Shown here: one piece after another, positions 26,395 through 34,326 of the stretch | Position numbering within the stretch: the stretch's first letter is position 1 | How the letters are laid out: every line of letters starts with the position of its first letter | Source: Komagataeibacter xylinus | GTDB lineage: Bacteria > Pseudomonadota > Alphaproteobacteria > Acetobacterales > Acetobacteraceae | Length of the DNA: 64,000 nt | Assembly (NCBI RefSeq): GCF_009834365.1 | Contig: NZ_CP041348.1 | Coordinates: forward strand, 2,517,001 to 2,581,000 | Direction: 5' to 3' | Notes under the pieces: model-generated | The model's input: the letters and a program-made list of their open reading frames with translations, nothing else | Database searches by the model: none | What the model was told of the DNA's origin: nothing | Made by a program: the position numbers and the translations under genes

Positions 26395-27537
26395 ATGACT
26401 GTGCCCCGGATTGATCCTTTCCACGCCATGACCATTAGCGCGCTAGCGCATGAACTGGCAGGTGAGGGGCGCAGCATCATCCATATGGAGTTCGGCCAGC
26501 CTTCCACCGGCGCGCCGCGTGCCGCGATCGAACGCGCCCAGCACGTGCTCGCCACCGACCCCATGGGGTATTGGGAAAGCCAGGCGCTCAAGACCCGCAT
26601 CGCCCAACATTATCACGACACCTATGGCGTTACCCTGGCGCCCGAGCAGGTCATCCTGACCTGTGGCGCATCTCCCGCGCTGGTGCTTGCCGTGACCGTC
26701 AGCTTCGTGCCGGGCGCCCGCGTGGCCATGGCGCGACCGGGTTACGTGGCCTATCGCAACGTGCTGCGGGCGCTGCATATGGAACCCATCGAGATCGCCT
26801 GCGGGGAGGCCGAGCGTTTCCAGCTCAGCGCACAGGCCATCGCCGTCCTTGACCCCGCACCCGACGGGCTGATCCTTGCCAGCCCCGCCAACCCGACTGG
26901 CACCATCCTTTCAGCGGATGAAATGCAGGCCATTGTTGCGGTCTGCCGTGCGCGCGGCATCCGCATCATTTCCGACGAGATCTATCACGGCCTGAGTTAT
27001 GGCGAGCCTGCCCACAGCGTGCTGGAATATGACCCGCAGGCGCTGGTGGTGAACAGTTTCTCCAAATATTTCAGCATGGCTCCGTGGCGGCTGGGCTGGC
27101 TTGTCGTGCCGCCTGAAAAAGTGGAGGCCGCCCGGGCGCGCATGGGCAACCTGTTCCTCACGCCCGCGGCATTGAGCCAGCATGCCGCCCTTGTGGCATT
27201 TGACTGCGGGGCCGAACTTGACGGGCATCTGGCTACCTACCGGCGCAATCGTGACCTGCTGCTCAAGGCCCTGCCTGAAATGGGCCTGACCCATATCGCA
27301 CCGCCTGATGGCGCGTTTTATATCTATGCCGATATCCGCCACCTGACCGATGACAGCATTGGTTTCTGCACGCAACTCCTGCGCGATACGGGTGTCACTA
27401 CCGCGCCGGGCGTCGATTTTGACCCCGTGGATGGAAAGCATTTCATCCGCTTCAGTTTTGCCGTGTCGACTGACCTGATCGAGGAAGCCATCCGCCGCAT
27501 GGTTCCGTGGTTTCGCGCGCAGGCTGAAAAGGCGTAA
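26395..27537 (+). CDS. Class I/II pyridoxal-phosphate aminotransferase
   Basis: A 380-residue fold-type I aminotransferase. Landmarks are MEFGQPSTGAPRAA near the N-terminus, ASPANPTGTILS with the conserved Asn-Pro near residue 165, DEIYHGLSY with the cofactor Asp/Tyr, the Schiff-base Lys in NSFSKYFSMAPWRLGW near 226, and FIRFSFA with the substrate-carboxylate Arg near the end. This pattern is of the aspartate/aromatic group (AspC/PatA-like); the exact amino donor cannot be read from the sequence. GAGGT lies four bases before the ATG at 26395. It is an independent gene. Confidence 0.83.
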   Translation: MTVPRIDPFHAMTISALAHELAGEGRSIIHMEFGQPSTGAPRAAIERAQHVLATDPMGYWESQALKTRIAQHYHDTYGVTLAPEQVILTCGASPALVLAVTVSFVPGARVAMARPGYVAYRNVLRALHMEPIEIACGEAERFQLSAQAIAVLDPAPDGLILASPANPTGTILSADEMQAIVAVCRARGIRIISDEIYHGLSYGEPAHSVLEYDPQALVVNSFSKYFSMAPWRLGWLVVPPEKVEAARARMGNLFLTPAALSQHAALVAFDCGAELDGHLATYRRNRDLLLKALPEMGLTHIAPPDGAFYIYADIRHLTDDSIGFCTQLLRDTGVTTAPGVDFDPVDGKHFIRFSFAVSTDLIEEAIRRMVPWFRAQAEKA

Positions 27538-27741
27538 AATGCCCTTCATGGTAACTGATGGAGCCTGGCCTGCCGCGCGACCGGACTGGAAGAGCGCAAG
27601 AGCTGATACTGGTATTGTTTTCTATTCAATATTATAAATTATTGAAATCATACACACGCCTGAGCGTATATTTTGGAAATATTACGGTTAATTAATTATT
27701 ATTTGGATTATATGGCGGTTTTTTGTGTAAATATTTTATAA

Positions 27742-27942
27742 ATGCTCTATATTATAGGATTTATCTCCCTGATCGGGGCTATTCTGGCCTATATCAATAG
27801 AGATCAGGCTCAGGAACCTTACCAGTCGCATTTTAACGGCCAGTTCAGCCTGTTCCTGCGCGTGCTGCTTTATATGGCTATCGGCGCCGTGCTTTATCTG
27901 GTGGCTATGGGTATTACCGCCCTCACGGCTAGAGCCTGTTAG
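27742..27942 (+). pseudogene. 5' part of a DUF4870-like membrane protein, cut by a composite IS element
   Basis: The frame encodes two membrane segments around a polar loop with YINRDQAQEPYQSHF, the typical DUF4870 signature (region after helix one followed by xxHFxxQ). At 27933 it runs into the IS copy and stops at a chance TAG (27940-27942). Deleting bases 27933-31052 (one copy of the CTAG duplication plus the inserted 3116 bp) joins the frame to 31053-31176 without a shift: ALTA-S-LGFVFMLLPVG. This gives a complete protein of about 104 residues, so the disruption is real and recent. Confidence 0.85.
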
Positions 27943-28613
27943 ATCTTGAATTTCTTCCCATATTATAGGGATGGAAGAAGGAGACGGAACAGGCACTTTT
28001 ACGGATGAGACGTGGGCGATCTGGGAGCACCTGATTGAGGCGGTTCGCCCGCGGGGCAAGACGCCACCACATGATCTGCGGCGGACGATAGCAGCGATTT
28101 TCTGGCGTCATGAGAATGGTGCGAAATGGCGGAGTATCCCGACTGAACTGGGGCCTTGGTGGCGGGCGGCACACTCGGTATGACTTTTCTGGATGGTACG
28201 AACATCAGGGCTCACCACAAGGCGGCGGGAGCCCAAAAAAAGGGGCCTCTTTCGAAGAACGAGACCATCGTGAAGTGCTTGGCCGTTTTCGCGGCGGCTA
28301 TGGCACAAAAGTCTGCGTGATCGCTGATGGACATGGAAAAGCTTTCGGTTTTGCGCTGGCCCCTGGACAGGCTCATGAACTGCCTCTGGCACCAGCCATG
28401 CTCGACAGCCTTCCCGCCATTCCCGCGAAACGACGGGATGGGTCGGTCGCCTGCCCAAAATGGGCCTATCGGTGTCGGCATCTTGTCGAGAACCTCTGGG
28501 CTCGCCTCAAGGAGTGGCGCGCTGTCGCAACCAGATACGAAAAAACAGCAACATCGTTCCTCACCGTCATCCACATCGCTGCCGCAGCAGACTGGATCAA
28601 GACCTAACAGGCC
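27933..28613 (+). mobile_element. IS5-family element, left copy, internally deleted (681 bp)
   Basis: The ends AGCCTGTTAGATCTTGA and (reverse complement of the right end) GGCCTGTTAGGTCTTGA match each other and the right copy. The transposase begins at 27971 (MEEGDGTGTFTDETWAIWEH). About 75 bases are missing relative to the right copy after GPWWRAA, which shifts the frame and kills the gene. The rest (RDHREVLGRFRGGYGTKVCV, then VENLWARLKEWRAVATRYEK) is otherwise preserved. Confidence 0.88.
27971..28607 (+). pseudogene. IS5-family transposase, left copy, inactivated by deletion
   Basis: The first frame runs from 27971 and stops at 28181-28183, soon after WRAAHSV. The second half is readable in another frame to the stop at 28605-28607. 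Compared with the right copy (30299-31010) the segment coding for about 25 residues (from QLFIRWAKLGVWERLLERV onward) is deleted. Loss of that part of the core should abolish transposition; the copy could still move using the enzyme made by the right copy. Confidence 0.85.
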
Positions 28614-29436
28614 CTAAAACTGCAAGTCCCTTTTCGTAATCCATTGCCATCTCTGCGCTGGCATTATACTGGGCAACATTTGAAGCAGCCCCGGCACCGC
28701 TGATCGCATCGACAGAAGAGTTTCCTCTCACGGCTCCGCCGGCCGCCCCCAGTCCCGCGCTGGCTGCCGTTTCGATCGTATTGGCTATGGCATATTGGGC
28801 ATCACGATCGTTCGGCGCAATGGGCTCTGCAATACCGGCGGCCACTGGCAGGGTGACAAGGTTTCCAAATCCGGCCGCCGACGTGGCAAGAGCGGATCCG
28901 CCAATGCTGCCATGGCCCAGCGCGGCGACACCGGCGTTTCCTGCCGTTTCCAGTAGCACACGGCCGTATCCGGCTTCCTTGAAGGCAGCCAGACCTGAAG
29001 CCGCAAGGCTGTCCGAAACCATTCCCCCGACCATTCCCGCGACCTGCGATCCGACCTGCTGGATCTGCAGGTCGTTCTGCATCTGCCGGGCGTCGAAGCT
29101 GTTGGTCAGCGGGTGGCTGGACGTCGAGGGCGAGCGGGACAGGTCGCCACTGGTGCTGCCGGCTGCGACCTGCACGTTCGACCCGATGGCCGACTGCGTG
29201 ACCGAACTGGCATCCTGATGGGTCGCGGCCCGCAGCAGGCCACCGGCATTGGCCGTCACCATCAGCGTGTTCCCCGCAGCCGCTGTCGAGCCTTCCGCCG
29301 TCGTACTGGTGACGGTCATGCTCGACTTCTCAAGGTCAAACCCGATATTGGACTTCACCGCGATCAGGTCGATGTTGCCTTTGACGGTGTCATCCTTCTC
29401 AAACAGTTTGGAAATGGCATGCCCCCGAGATGCTTA
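28614..29436 (-). pseudogene. Fragment of a haemagglutinin/CdiA-like two-partner secretion exoprotein
   Basis: Reading leftwards from about 29436, an open frame codes for low-complexity, Ala/Gly/Ser/Thr-rich sequence with repeats of the type DTVKGNIDLIAVKSNIGFDL and VAGMVGGMVSDSLAASG, and NSFDARQMQNDLQIQQVGSQ. This is the style of the C-terminal half of FhaB/CdiA exoproteins, just before the toxin tip. An in-frame stop closes it on the upstream side, and on the downstream side it is cut by the IS at 28613, exactly where the toxin domain would follow. It has no signal or secretion domain. The longest start-to-stop frame is 28597-29358. Confidence 0.65.
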
Positions 29437-29605
29437 TCATCCCATCAAATCCAAACCATAAAAATCTGAATCTCTCTTTTTATCAGTAATGAAAAGTGAG
29501 GGTATGCCATACACCAAGATCATGCAGTAAATAATTATGAATATAAATTTCCCCAATTACTCTTATTGTTACTATAATAATATTTTTTATATTTAATATC
29601 ATATA

Positions 29606-30151
29606 TTATCTAAATGGGTTATGTAAGTTTATATTATTATCGTCCCAATAATACTCTAAATAACGCCATCCTTTATTTTCAAGTATATCTTTTTCTGAAT
29701 TTGTAATTGGAACAATCCATATTGCAAAAATTTCTATTTCAACCAGATTAATCTGAAATTCATCACTCCTGTATACTGGAAATGTGAAATATATCCCACA
29801 TATATTATCATTTGACCATATATGATCAAATTTTTTAGGAAAAATAATAAAGCTTCCCCTCTTTGGAAATGGTATATTCCCCTCTATTAGCATCGATGCG
29901 TAGTAATCTAGAACCGATGCGGCATTTTCAGAAGCCAGATCTCCATCGAATTCCATAAACCACTCAGATTTTATATCTCTATTATTTAAAACATTACTCA
30001 ATCCAAGCGTACTCACAAACTGTGTTTCAAATTTTTTTTTGTACTTAATTATTTGAACTTTCTTTTCTATTGTATTAAACATAGATAATTGGATATCACC
30101 AAATTCATGTTCAAAAATTAATGGCAATTCATTTTTTGAATTGTTTGTCAT
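29606..30151 (-). CDS. SUFU-like immunity protein candidate, orphan
   Basis: A 181-residue protein; start MTNNSKNELPLIFEHEFG at 30151, six bases after GGAAG. The upstream in-frame extension to 30280 lacks a site. Its DNA is far more AT-rich than any core gene here. The pattern FVSTLGLSNVL, EWFMEFDGDL, a short helix VLDYYASMLIE, PKRGSFIIFP, CGIYFTFPVY and finally IWIVPITNSEKDILENKGW with a terminal NPFR matches the layout of bacterial suppressor-of-fused (SUFU) domain proteins, which commonly serve as immunity proteins to polymorphic toxins. No cognate toxin remains; the neighbouring exoprotein fragment has lost its tip. The family call is from pattern only. Confidence 0.5.
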   Translation of the reverse strand: MTNNSKNELPLIFEHEFGDIQLSMFNTIEKKVQIIKYKKKFETQFVSTLGLSNVLNNRDIKSEWFMEFDGDLASENAASVLDYYASMLIEGNIPFPKRGSFIIFPKKFDHIWSNDNICGIYFTFPVYRSDEFQINLVEIEIFAIWIVPITNSEKDILENKGWRYLEYYWDDNNINLHNPFR

Positions 30152-30292
30152 TATTTCTTCCACTACATTTACAATTTGAACATTCAAGAGATACACTCTC
30201 TTGATAAGAGTCCAGAACGTCCTTCCGTTTAATGCTATGATCAAATACTCTATTGGACCACGATGGATTATGACTCGCATCCCAATCCCTAG

Positions 30293-31048
30293 GGCCTGTT
30301 AGGGCTTGATCCAGTCTGCTGCGGCAGCGATGTGGATGACTGCGAGGAACGATGTTGCTGTTTTTTCGTATCTGGTTGCGACAGCGCGCCACTCCTTGAG
30401 GCGAGCCCAAAGGTTCTCGACAAGATGCCGACACCGATAGGCCCATTTTGGGCAGGCGACAGGCCCATCGCGTCGTTTCGCAGGAATGGCAGGAAGGCTG
30501 TCGAGCATGGCTGGAGCCAAGGGTAGTTCATGAGCCTGTCCATGGGCCAGCGCAAAACCGAAAGCTTTTCCATGTCCATCAGCGATCACGCAGACTTTTG
30601 TGCCATAGCCGCCGCGAGAACGGCCAAGCGCTTCACGATGGTCTCGCTCTTCGAAAGAGGCCCCTTTTTTGGGCTCCCGCCGCTTTGTGGTGAGCCCTGA
30701 TGTTCGTGCCATCCAGAAAAGTCATGCCGAGTGCCACTCCCTGTTGGCCCTGAACCCGTTCGAGCAGGCGTTCCCACACACCCAGTTTCGCCCAGCGGAT
30801 GAAAAGCTGTGCCGCGCGCCACCAAGGACCGGGTTCAGCGGGGATACTCCGCCATTTCGCGCCATTCTCATGACGCCAGAAGATCGCTGCTATCGTCCGC
30901 CGCAGATCATGTGGCAGCGTCTTGCCCTGCGGGCAAGACGCCTCAATCAGAGGTTCCCAGATCCCCCACGTCTCATCCGTAAAAGTGCCTGTTCCGTTTC
31001 CTTCTTCCATCCCTATAATATGAGAAGAAATTCAAGATCTAACAGGTC
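30293..31048 (-). mobile_element. IS5-family element, right copy, complete (756 bp)
   Basis: Inverted ends GGCCTGTTAGGGCTTGA (at 30293) and GACCTGTTAGATCTTGA (reverse complement from 31048), with CTAG on both outer sides (30289-30292 and 31049-31052). It carries a two-frame transposase without deletion and lies opposite to the left copy. Confidence 0.9.
30299..31010 (-). CDS. Two-frame IS5-family transposase (frameshift-expressed)
   Basis: Frame one starts at 31010 (MEEGNGTGTFTDETWGIWEP) and runs 125 codons to 30633. It holds the DUF4096-type N-terminus and the first catalytic Asp in MTFLDGTNIRAHHKAAGA. Frame two overlaps it and continues to 30299 with RDHREALGRSRGGYGTKVCVIADG and ENLWARLKEWRAVATRYEKT, carrying the rest of the DDE core. 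The frames meet at CCCAAAAAAGGGG near 30665 on the minus strand; the downstream frame is +1 relative to the first. A full-length enzyme therefore requires ribosomal or transcriptional slippage on the A6 run, as in other IS5-family members with split transposases. Confidence 0.82.
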
Positions 31049-31052
31049 CTAG

Positions 31053-31176
31053 CCTTGGTTTCGTGTTCATGCTGCTGCCCGTGGGGGTTGGCCTGTGGTG
31101 GTTCGTCAAGACCCTGATTGCCATCATCCGTGGCATGCAGGCGCTGGGTCGTAACAGCCAAGCAACCTGTTCATGA
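31053..31176 (+). pseudogene. 3' part of the interrupted DUF4870-like gene
   Basis: After the right CTAG the original frame continues: LGFVFMLLPVGVGLWWFVKT, then IIRGMQALGRNSQATCS and TGA at 31174-31176. It contributes the last membrane segment and the positively charged end typical of DUF4870 proteins. It has no start of its own. Confidence 0.8.
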
Positions 31177-31301
31177 AACTGGCTACCATGACCTGAAAAA
31201 GGGCATGCGTGGCCAGTTTTGCTTTATGTGGCTTTCCTGAAAAAACCGTCCCCACCCACCACGGGCGCATGCAGCAGGCGTGCTGCGTCGCTCGTGCCGC
31301 C

Positions 31302-32396
31302 TCAGTCGTTAAGCGGATAGGCGGCCATGAGTTTGCGCTGGCGCAGCCAGGATCGCAGCATGGCCATCGCGCCACTGCTTTTCCAGCCTTCGCGGCGCTT
31401 CTTGGCGCCGATGCGGAAGGTCTCGCCATAATGCAGGAACTGCGTGGCGTAGGCCTCGCGCAGGGTGGTACGCGCATCCCAGATATGGGTGGCCTCGGAG
31501 CCGACGCCATTGATTTCGATGATCTGGAAATCCTTGCCCTCGCGCAGATGGGCCAGACTTATGGCCTTGGCGTCGATACGGCCAAAATGAAAATCGGGAA
31601 TGTCGCGCATGATCGCGTTCACCTGTGCCGTCAGTTCGGGCGTAATGTCGATGGCGCAGTCATGAAAGATCGAGCCCTTGCAGTGATTGCCCGCAAAAAC
31701 GAGCGGCAGCGACTGGCCTGCGGGCGGCACTTCCTGCAGGCGCGGCCTGAGGCGGGGAATGTAGATCTGCGGTACGAGGCGGGTGCGCGGGTCGGCGTGG
31801 AGCAGTTCCTCCACCGTGGAGTGGCCATCGCCCGTAAGGCAGGGCACTTCCTTGTAGGTGAGGGAGGTGATGCGCCCCTGAGCCTCATCAGGGTGGCGGA
31901 TGTAGAATATGCCCACCTCATGCCCGTAGGGGATCAGGTGCTGGAGCATGACCGCAACCCCGCGGCCAAAGGCGGCCAGGCCTTCGCGCAGGCTGTCGGC
32001 ATCGCGCATGATGCGCACGCCCGTGCCATTGCACCCCACATCGGGCTTGAGCACGACAGGAAAGGACAGGCCCGCCTGCTCCATGGCGGCCAGCGCGCGG
32101 GTGGTGTCATTCTCGCCCGTGGTCAGCACCGCGTAGGGGGCGATCCATTTGCGCGCCTCGTCGCCTGCCATGTCCAGGATCGAGCTTTTGCTCTCGCCAC
32201 ACAGCCCGCCGGTCTCGATGCGGGGGTTGGCGGCGGTGGGCAGGCTGAAATCGCGGTAGCGCAGCCCGAGCACGATCCAGTACAGCACGATGGGGGTATA
32301 GAAGATCCAGCCGGGCCAGAACTCGAAGGCGGAAACCGTGGGGGCGGCAGGCTGCGCATCGGGCCGGGCGTTCACGGTGGTGGTGGTGTCGGTCAT
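31302..32396 (-). CDS. ATP-grasp family ligase-like protein
   Basis: A 364-residue protein of the ATP-grasp superfamily. It opens with a hydrophobic stretch (FEFWPGWIFYTPIVLYWIVLGL) that probably anchors it to the membrane. The nucleotide-binding lysine lies in FPVVLKPDVGCNGTGVRI near residue 138, and the acidic metal site is in FHFGRIDAKA and IIEINGVGSEAT near residues 285-310 (Asp, Glu, Asn). Between them lies a YGHEVGIFYIR strand. ATP-grasp ligases join a carboxylate to an amine or thiol through acyl phosphate; the substrate here is unknown. The start overlaps the stop of the DedA gene (ATGA), so they are translated together, suggesting a lipid or envelope role. Confidence 0.75.
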   Translation of the reverse strand: MTDTTTTVNARPDAQPAAPTVSAFEFWPGWIFYTPIVLYWIVLGLRYRDFSLPTAANPRIETGGLCGESKSSILDMAGDEARKWIAPYAVLTTGENDTTRALAAMEQAGLSFPVVLKPDVGCNGTGVRIMRDADSLREGLAAFGRGVAVMLQHLIPYGHEVGIFYIRHPDEAQGRITSLTYKEVPCLTGDGHSTVEELLHADPRTRLVPQIYIPRLRPRLQEVPPAGQSLPLVFAGNHCKGSIFHDCAIDITPELTAQVNAIMRDIPDFHFGRIDAKAISLAHLREGKDFQIIEINGVGSEATHIWDARTTLREAYATQFLHYGETFRIGAKKRREGWKSSGAMAMLRSWLRQRKLMAAYPLND

Positions 32397-32971
32397 CTGG
32401 TCTCGTTACCCTGCAAACGTGCGATCATGCGGCTTATCAGAAGGATGGTCAGGACAAAACCGCCCATGCCCGCCCATTTCCACGTTCCCAGATGGTCGAT
32501 CAGGAACTGCCCCACCTGGAGCGAGACGAGAAACAGCATGGTTGTCCAGATCAGCGTGGCTGCGATGGCGGCAATGCAGAACAGCCCGAACCGGGCATGG
32601 AAGAAACCACACGCGGTATAAAGCGGCAAGCGGGCACCGGGCACGAAGCGGCTGATGAACACGATGCGGAACACGTTGCGGTCGAACCATTTGCCCTCGC
32701 GCGCGCCGCCGGGCAGCGTGATCCACCGCCGCGCTGGCGGCCACAGGGCTGCCAGCCTGCCCATGCCATACAGCCCCATGTCACCCACCACGATGCCGAT
32801 ATACAGCGCCACCAGCGCCACCCACAGCGCTACATGGCCGGTGCGCACCTGCATTGCGGTCAGGATCGTGGCAGCATCCTCCAGTATGAAGGTGCCGACG
32901 ATGATCGCCAGCGCCTGCATGAAGGGGGAGGCGCCCGCCGTGGCAAGGAAGGCTGTCAGCGACGCGGGCAT
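32393..32971 (-). CDS. DedA / SNARE-associated family membrane protein
   Basis: A 192-residue protein from the ATG at 32971. Family marks are GTFILEDAATILTAMQVRTG near the N-terminus (the E-D in the first re-entrant loop) and FISRFVPGARLPLYTACGFFHARFG (the F-x-R-F-x-P-G-x-R motif). They are flanked by hydrophobic helices. DedA proteins are implicated in moving undecaprenyl phosphate or phosphatidylethanolamine across the inner membrane. The downstream ATP-grasp gene overlaps it by an ATGA, and the pair makes a two-gene operon leading leftwards. It is divergent from mltB. Confidence 0.85.
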   Translation of the reverse strand: MPASLTAFLATAGASPFMQALAIIVGTFILEDAATILTAMQVRTGHVALWVALVALYIGIVVGDMGLYGMGRLAALWPPARRWITLPGGAREGKWFDRNVFRIVFISRFVPGARLPLYTACGFFHARFGLFCIAAIAATLIWTTMLFLVSLQVGQFLIDHLGTWKWAGMGGFVLTILLISRMIARLQGNETR

Positions 32972-33253
32972 GCAGCGCGCTTTTGCACATCCGGGCGGGG
33001 CGGGCGGGGTAAACCGTGGCTGGACAAGAACATGCCTTCTGGTCAGCCCGGCATGCGGGCGGGGCATGCGGGCAGGTAATTAAAGATCGGCCATCCGCCC
33101 AACGCGGGGCGGCGTCCGGCGTTCTTGTTGCATGCTTCGCCTATGGTCACAAACGCGAAATTATGTCGCATAATGTATCGCGCTGCCTGCCAGAGGGGCG
33201 CAGTCGCAAGTCAGAGATTGAAACGGGCGTGGTGGCGTGGCACAGCATCTGAC

Positions 33254-34270
33254 ATGCTCGTACGTCGTCGTCTCCTCCATACAGCCGCTGCTTCCCTTGC
33301 CGGGGCGGGTGCCGCGTGGCTGCTGCCCGCGCAGGCTGCGCGCCACAAGTCCCCTGCATTACCGGCGGGCGGCGGGGATTACCCTGGCTTTCTCGCCGCC
33401 ATCCGGCGCGAGGCGAGTCGGCAGGGGCTGAACGCGCCTGCCGTGACCCAGGCGCTCGACCTGCAGGCGCCCAATGCGCAGGTGATCCAGCGCGACCACA
33501 ACCAGCCGGAATTTCATCTGACCTGGGCGCAGTACCGCAGCCGCGTGCTCGGCGGGCGCAAGATCAGTGACGGGCGCACGGCCTTCGCCACCCAGCGCGG
33601 CGTGCTCGAGCAGCAGGTGCTGACCCGCTACAATGTCTCGCCCGGCGCGGTGATGGGCATCTGGGGGCTGGAATCGGGCTATGGCGCCATGACCGGCAAA
33701 TTCAATGTGGTCGATGCGCTGTGCACGCTGGCCTTCGAGGGCAGGCGGGCACAGTTCTTCCATGATGAACTCTTTCACGCGCTTGCCATTCTCAATGCGG
33801 GCGACATCACGCCCGAACTCATGATCGGCAGCTATGCCGGCGCCATGGGCCAGCCGCAGTTCATGCCCAGCGCCTACCTGAAATATGCCGTGGATATTGA
33901 TGGCGATGGCAGGCGCGACATCTGGCATTCCATCCCCGACATCTTCGGCTCCATCGCCAACTATCTGGCAGGTTCGGGCTGGGTGGGGGGCGAAAGCTGG
34001 GGGCAGGAAATCACCGTGCCCGACAGCGTGGCGCAATCCGAACTCGGGCGCACCCACACCCGCACCCATGCAGAGTGGATGGCCATGGGTGTGCGCCAGA
34101 TGGGCGGCGCGCCCTTTGCCGACCCCACCACCACCGGCGCGGTGCTGCGCCCCGATGGGCCTGGGGGCGAGGCTTTCATGGTCTATCGCAATTTCGCCGC
34201 GATCCGTCGCTACAATCCTTCCGATTTCTATGCACTGGCCGTGGGCCTGCTCGGCAACGAAATCACGTGA
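33254..34270 (+). CDS. mltB: Lytic murein transglycosylase B
   Basis: A 338-residue exported enzyme. Started at 33254 it has an Arg-rich signal peptide (MLVRRRLLHTAAASLAGAGA with AAW and AQAA). The MltB domain shows the catalytic Glu in VMGIWGLESGYGAMTG near residue 139, the LAFEGRRAQFFHDEL helix, the GSYAGAMGQPQFMPSAYLKYAVDIDGDG segment and the C-terminal YNPSDFYALAVGLL. It cleaves the MurNAc-GlcNAc bond to form 1,6-anhydro-muropeptides in the periplasm. The frame extends upstream but without a signal sequence. It heads the dac-tmk-holB-metG run, 56 bases before the next start. Confidence 0.9.
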   Translation: MLVRRRLLHTAAASLAGAGAAWLLPAQAARHKSPALPAGGGDYPGFLAAIRREASRQGLNAPAVTQALDLQAPNAQVIQRDHNQPEFHLTWAQYRSRVLGGRKISDGRTAFATQRGVLEQQVLTRYNVSPGAVMGIWGLESGYGAMTGKFNVVDALCTLAFEGRRAQFFHDELFHALAILNAGDITPELMIGSYAGAMGQPQFMPSAYLKYAVDIDGDGRRDIWHSIPDIFGSIANYLAGSGWVGGESWGQEITVPDSVAQSELGRTHTRTHAEWMAMGVRQMGGAPFADPTTTGAVLRPDGPGGEAFMVYRNFAAIRRYNPSDFYALAVGLLGNEIT

Positions 34271-34326
34271 CGCCTTCCGTCACGCCAGTCGTGCGCGCGG
34301 CTGGCACCTACCGGACCAAGGACGCA

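Larger units (their letters stand above)
27933..31048. mobile_element. Composite-transposon-like element, 3.1 kb, two inverted IS copies around an immunity gene
   Basis: Outer ends: left 27933 and right 31048, each flanked by CTAG (27929-27932 and 31049-31052). This 4-base duplication, together with the seamless restoration of the DUF4870-like frame, shows that the whole 3.1 kb entered as one event, or that later IS-mediated changes preserved both ends. Contents in order: an IS5-family copy with an internal deletion, a leftward haemagglutinin/CdiA-like fragment, a leftward AT-rich SUFU-like gene, and a second IS5-family copy in opposite orientation with a complete two-frame transposase. Confidence 0.75.
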
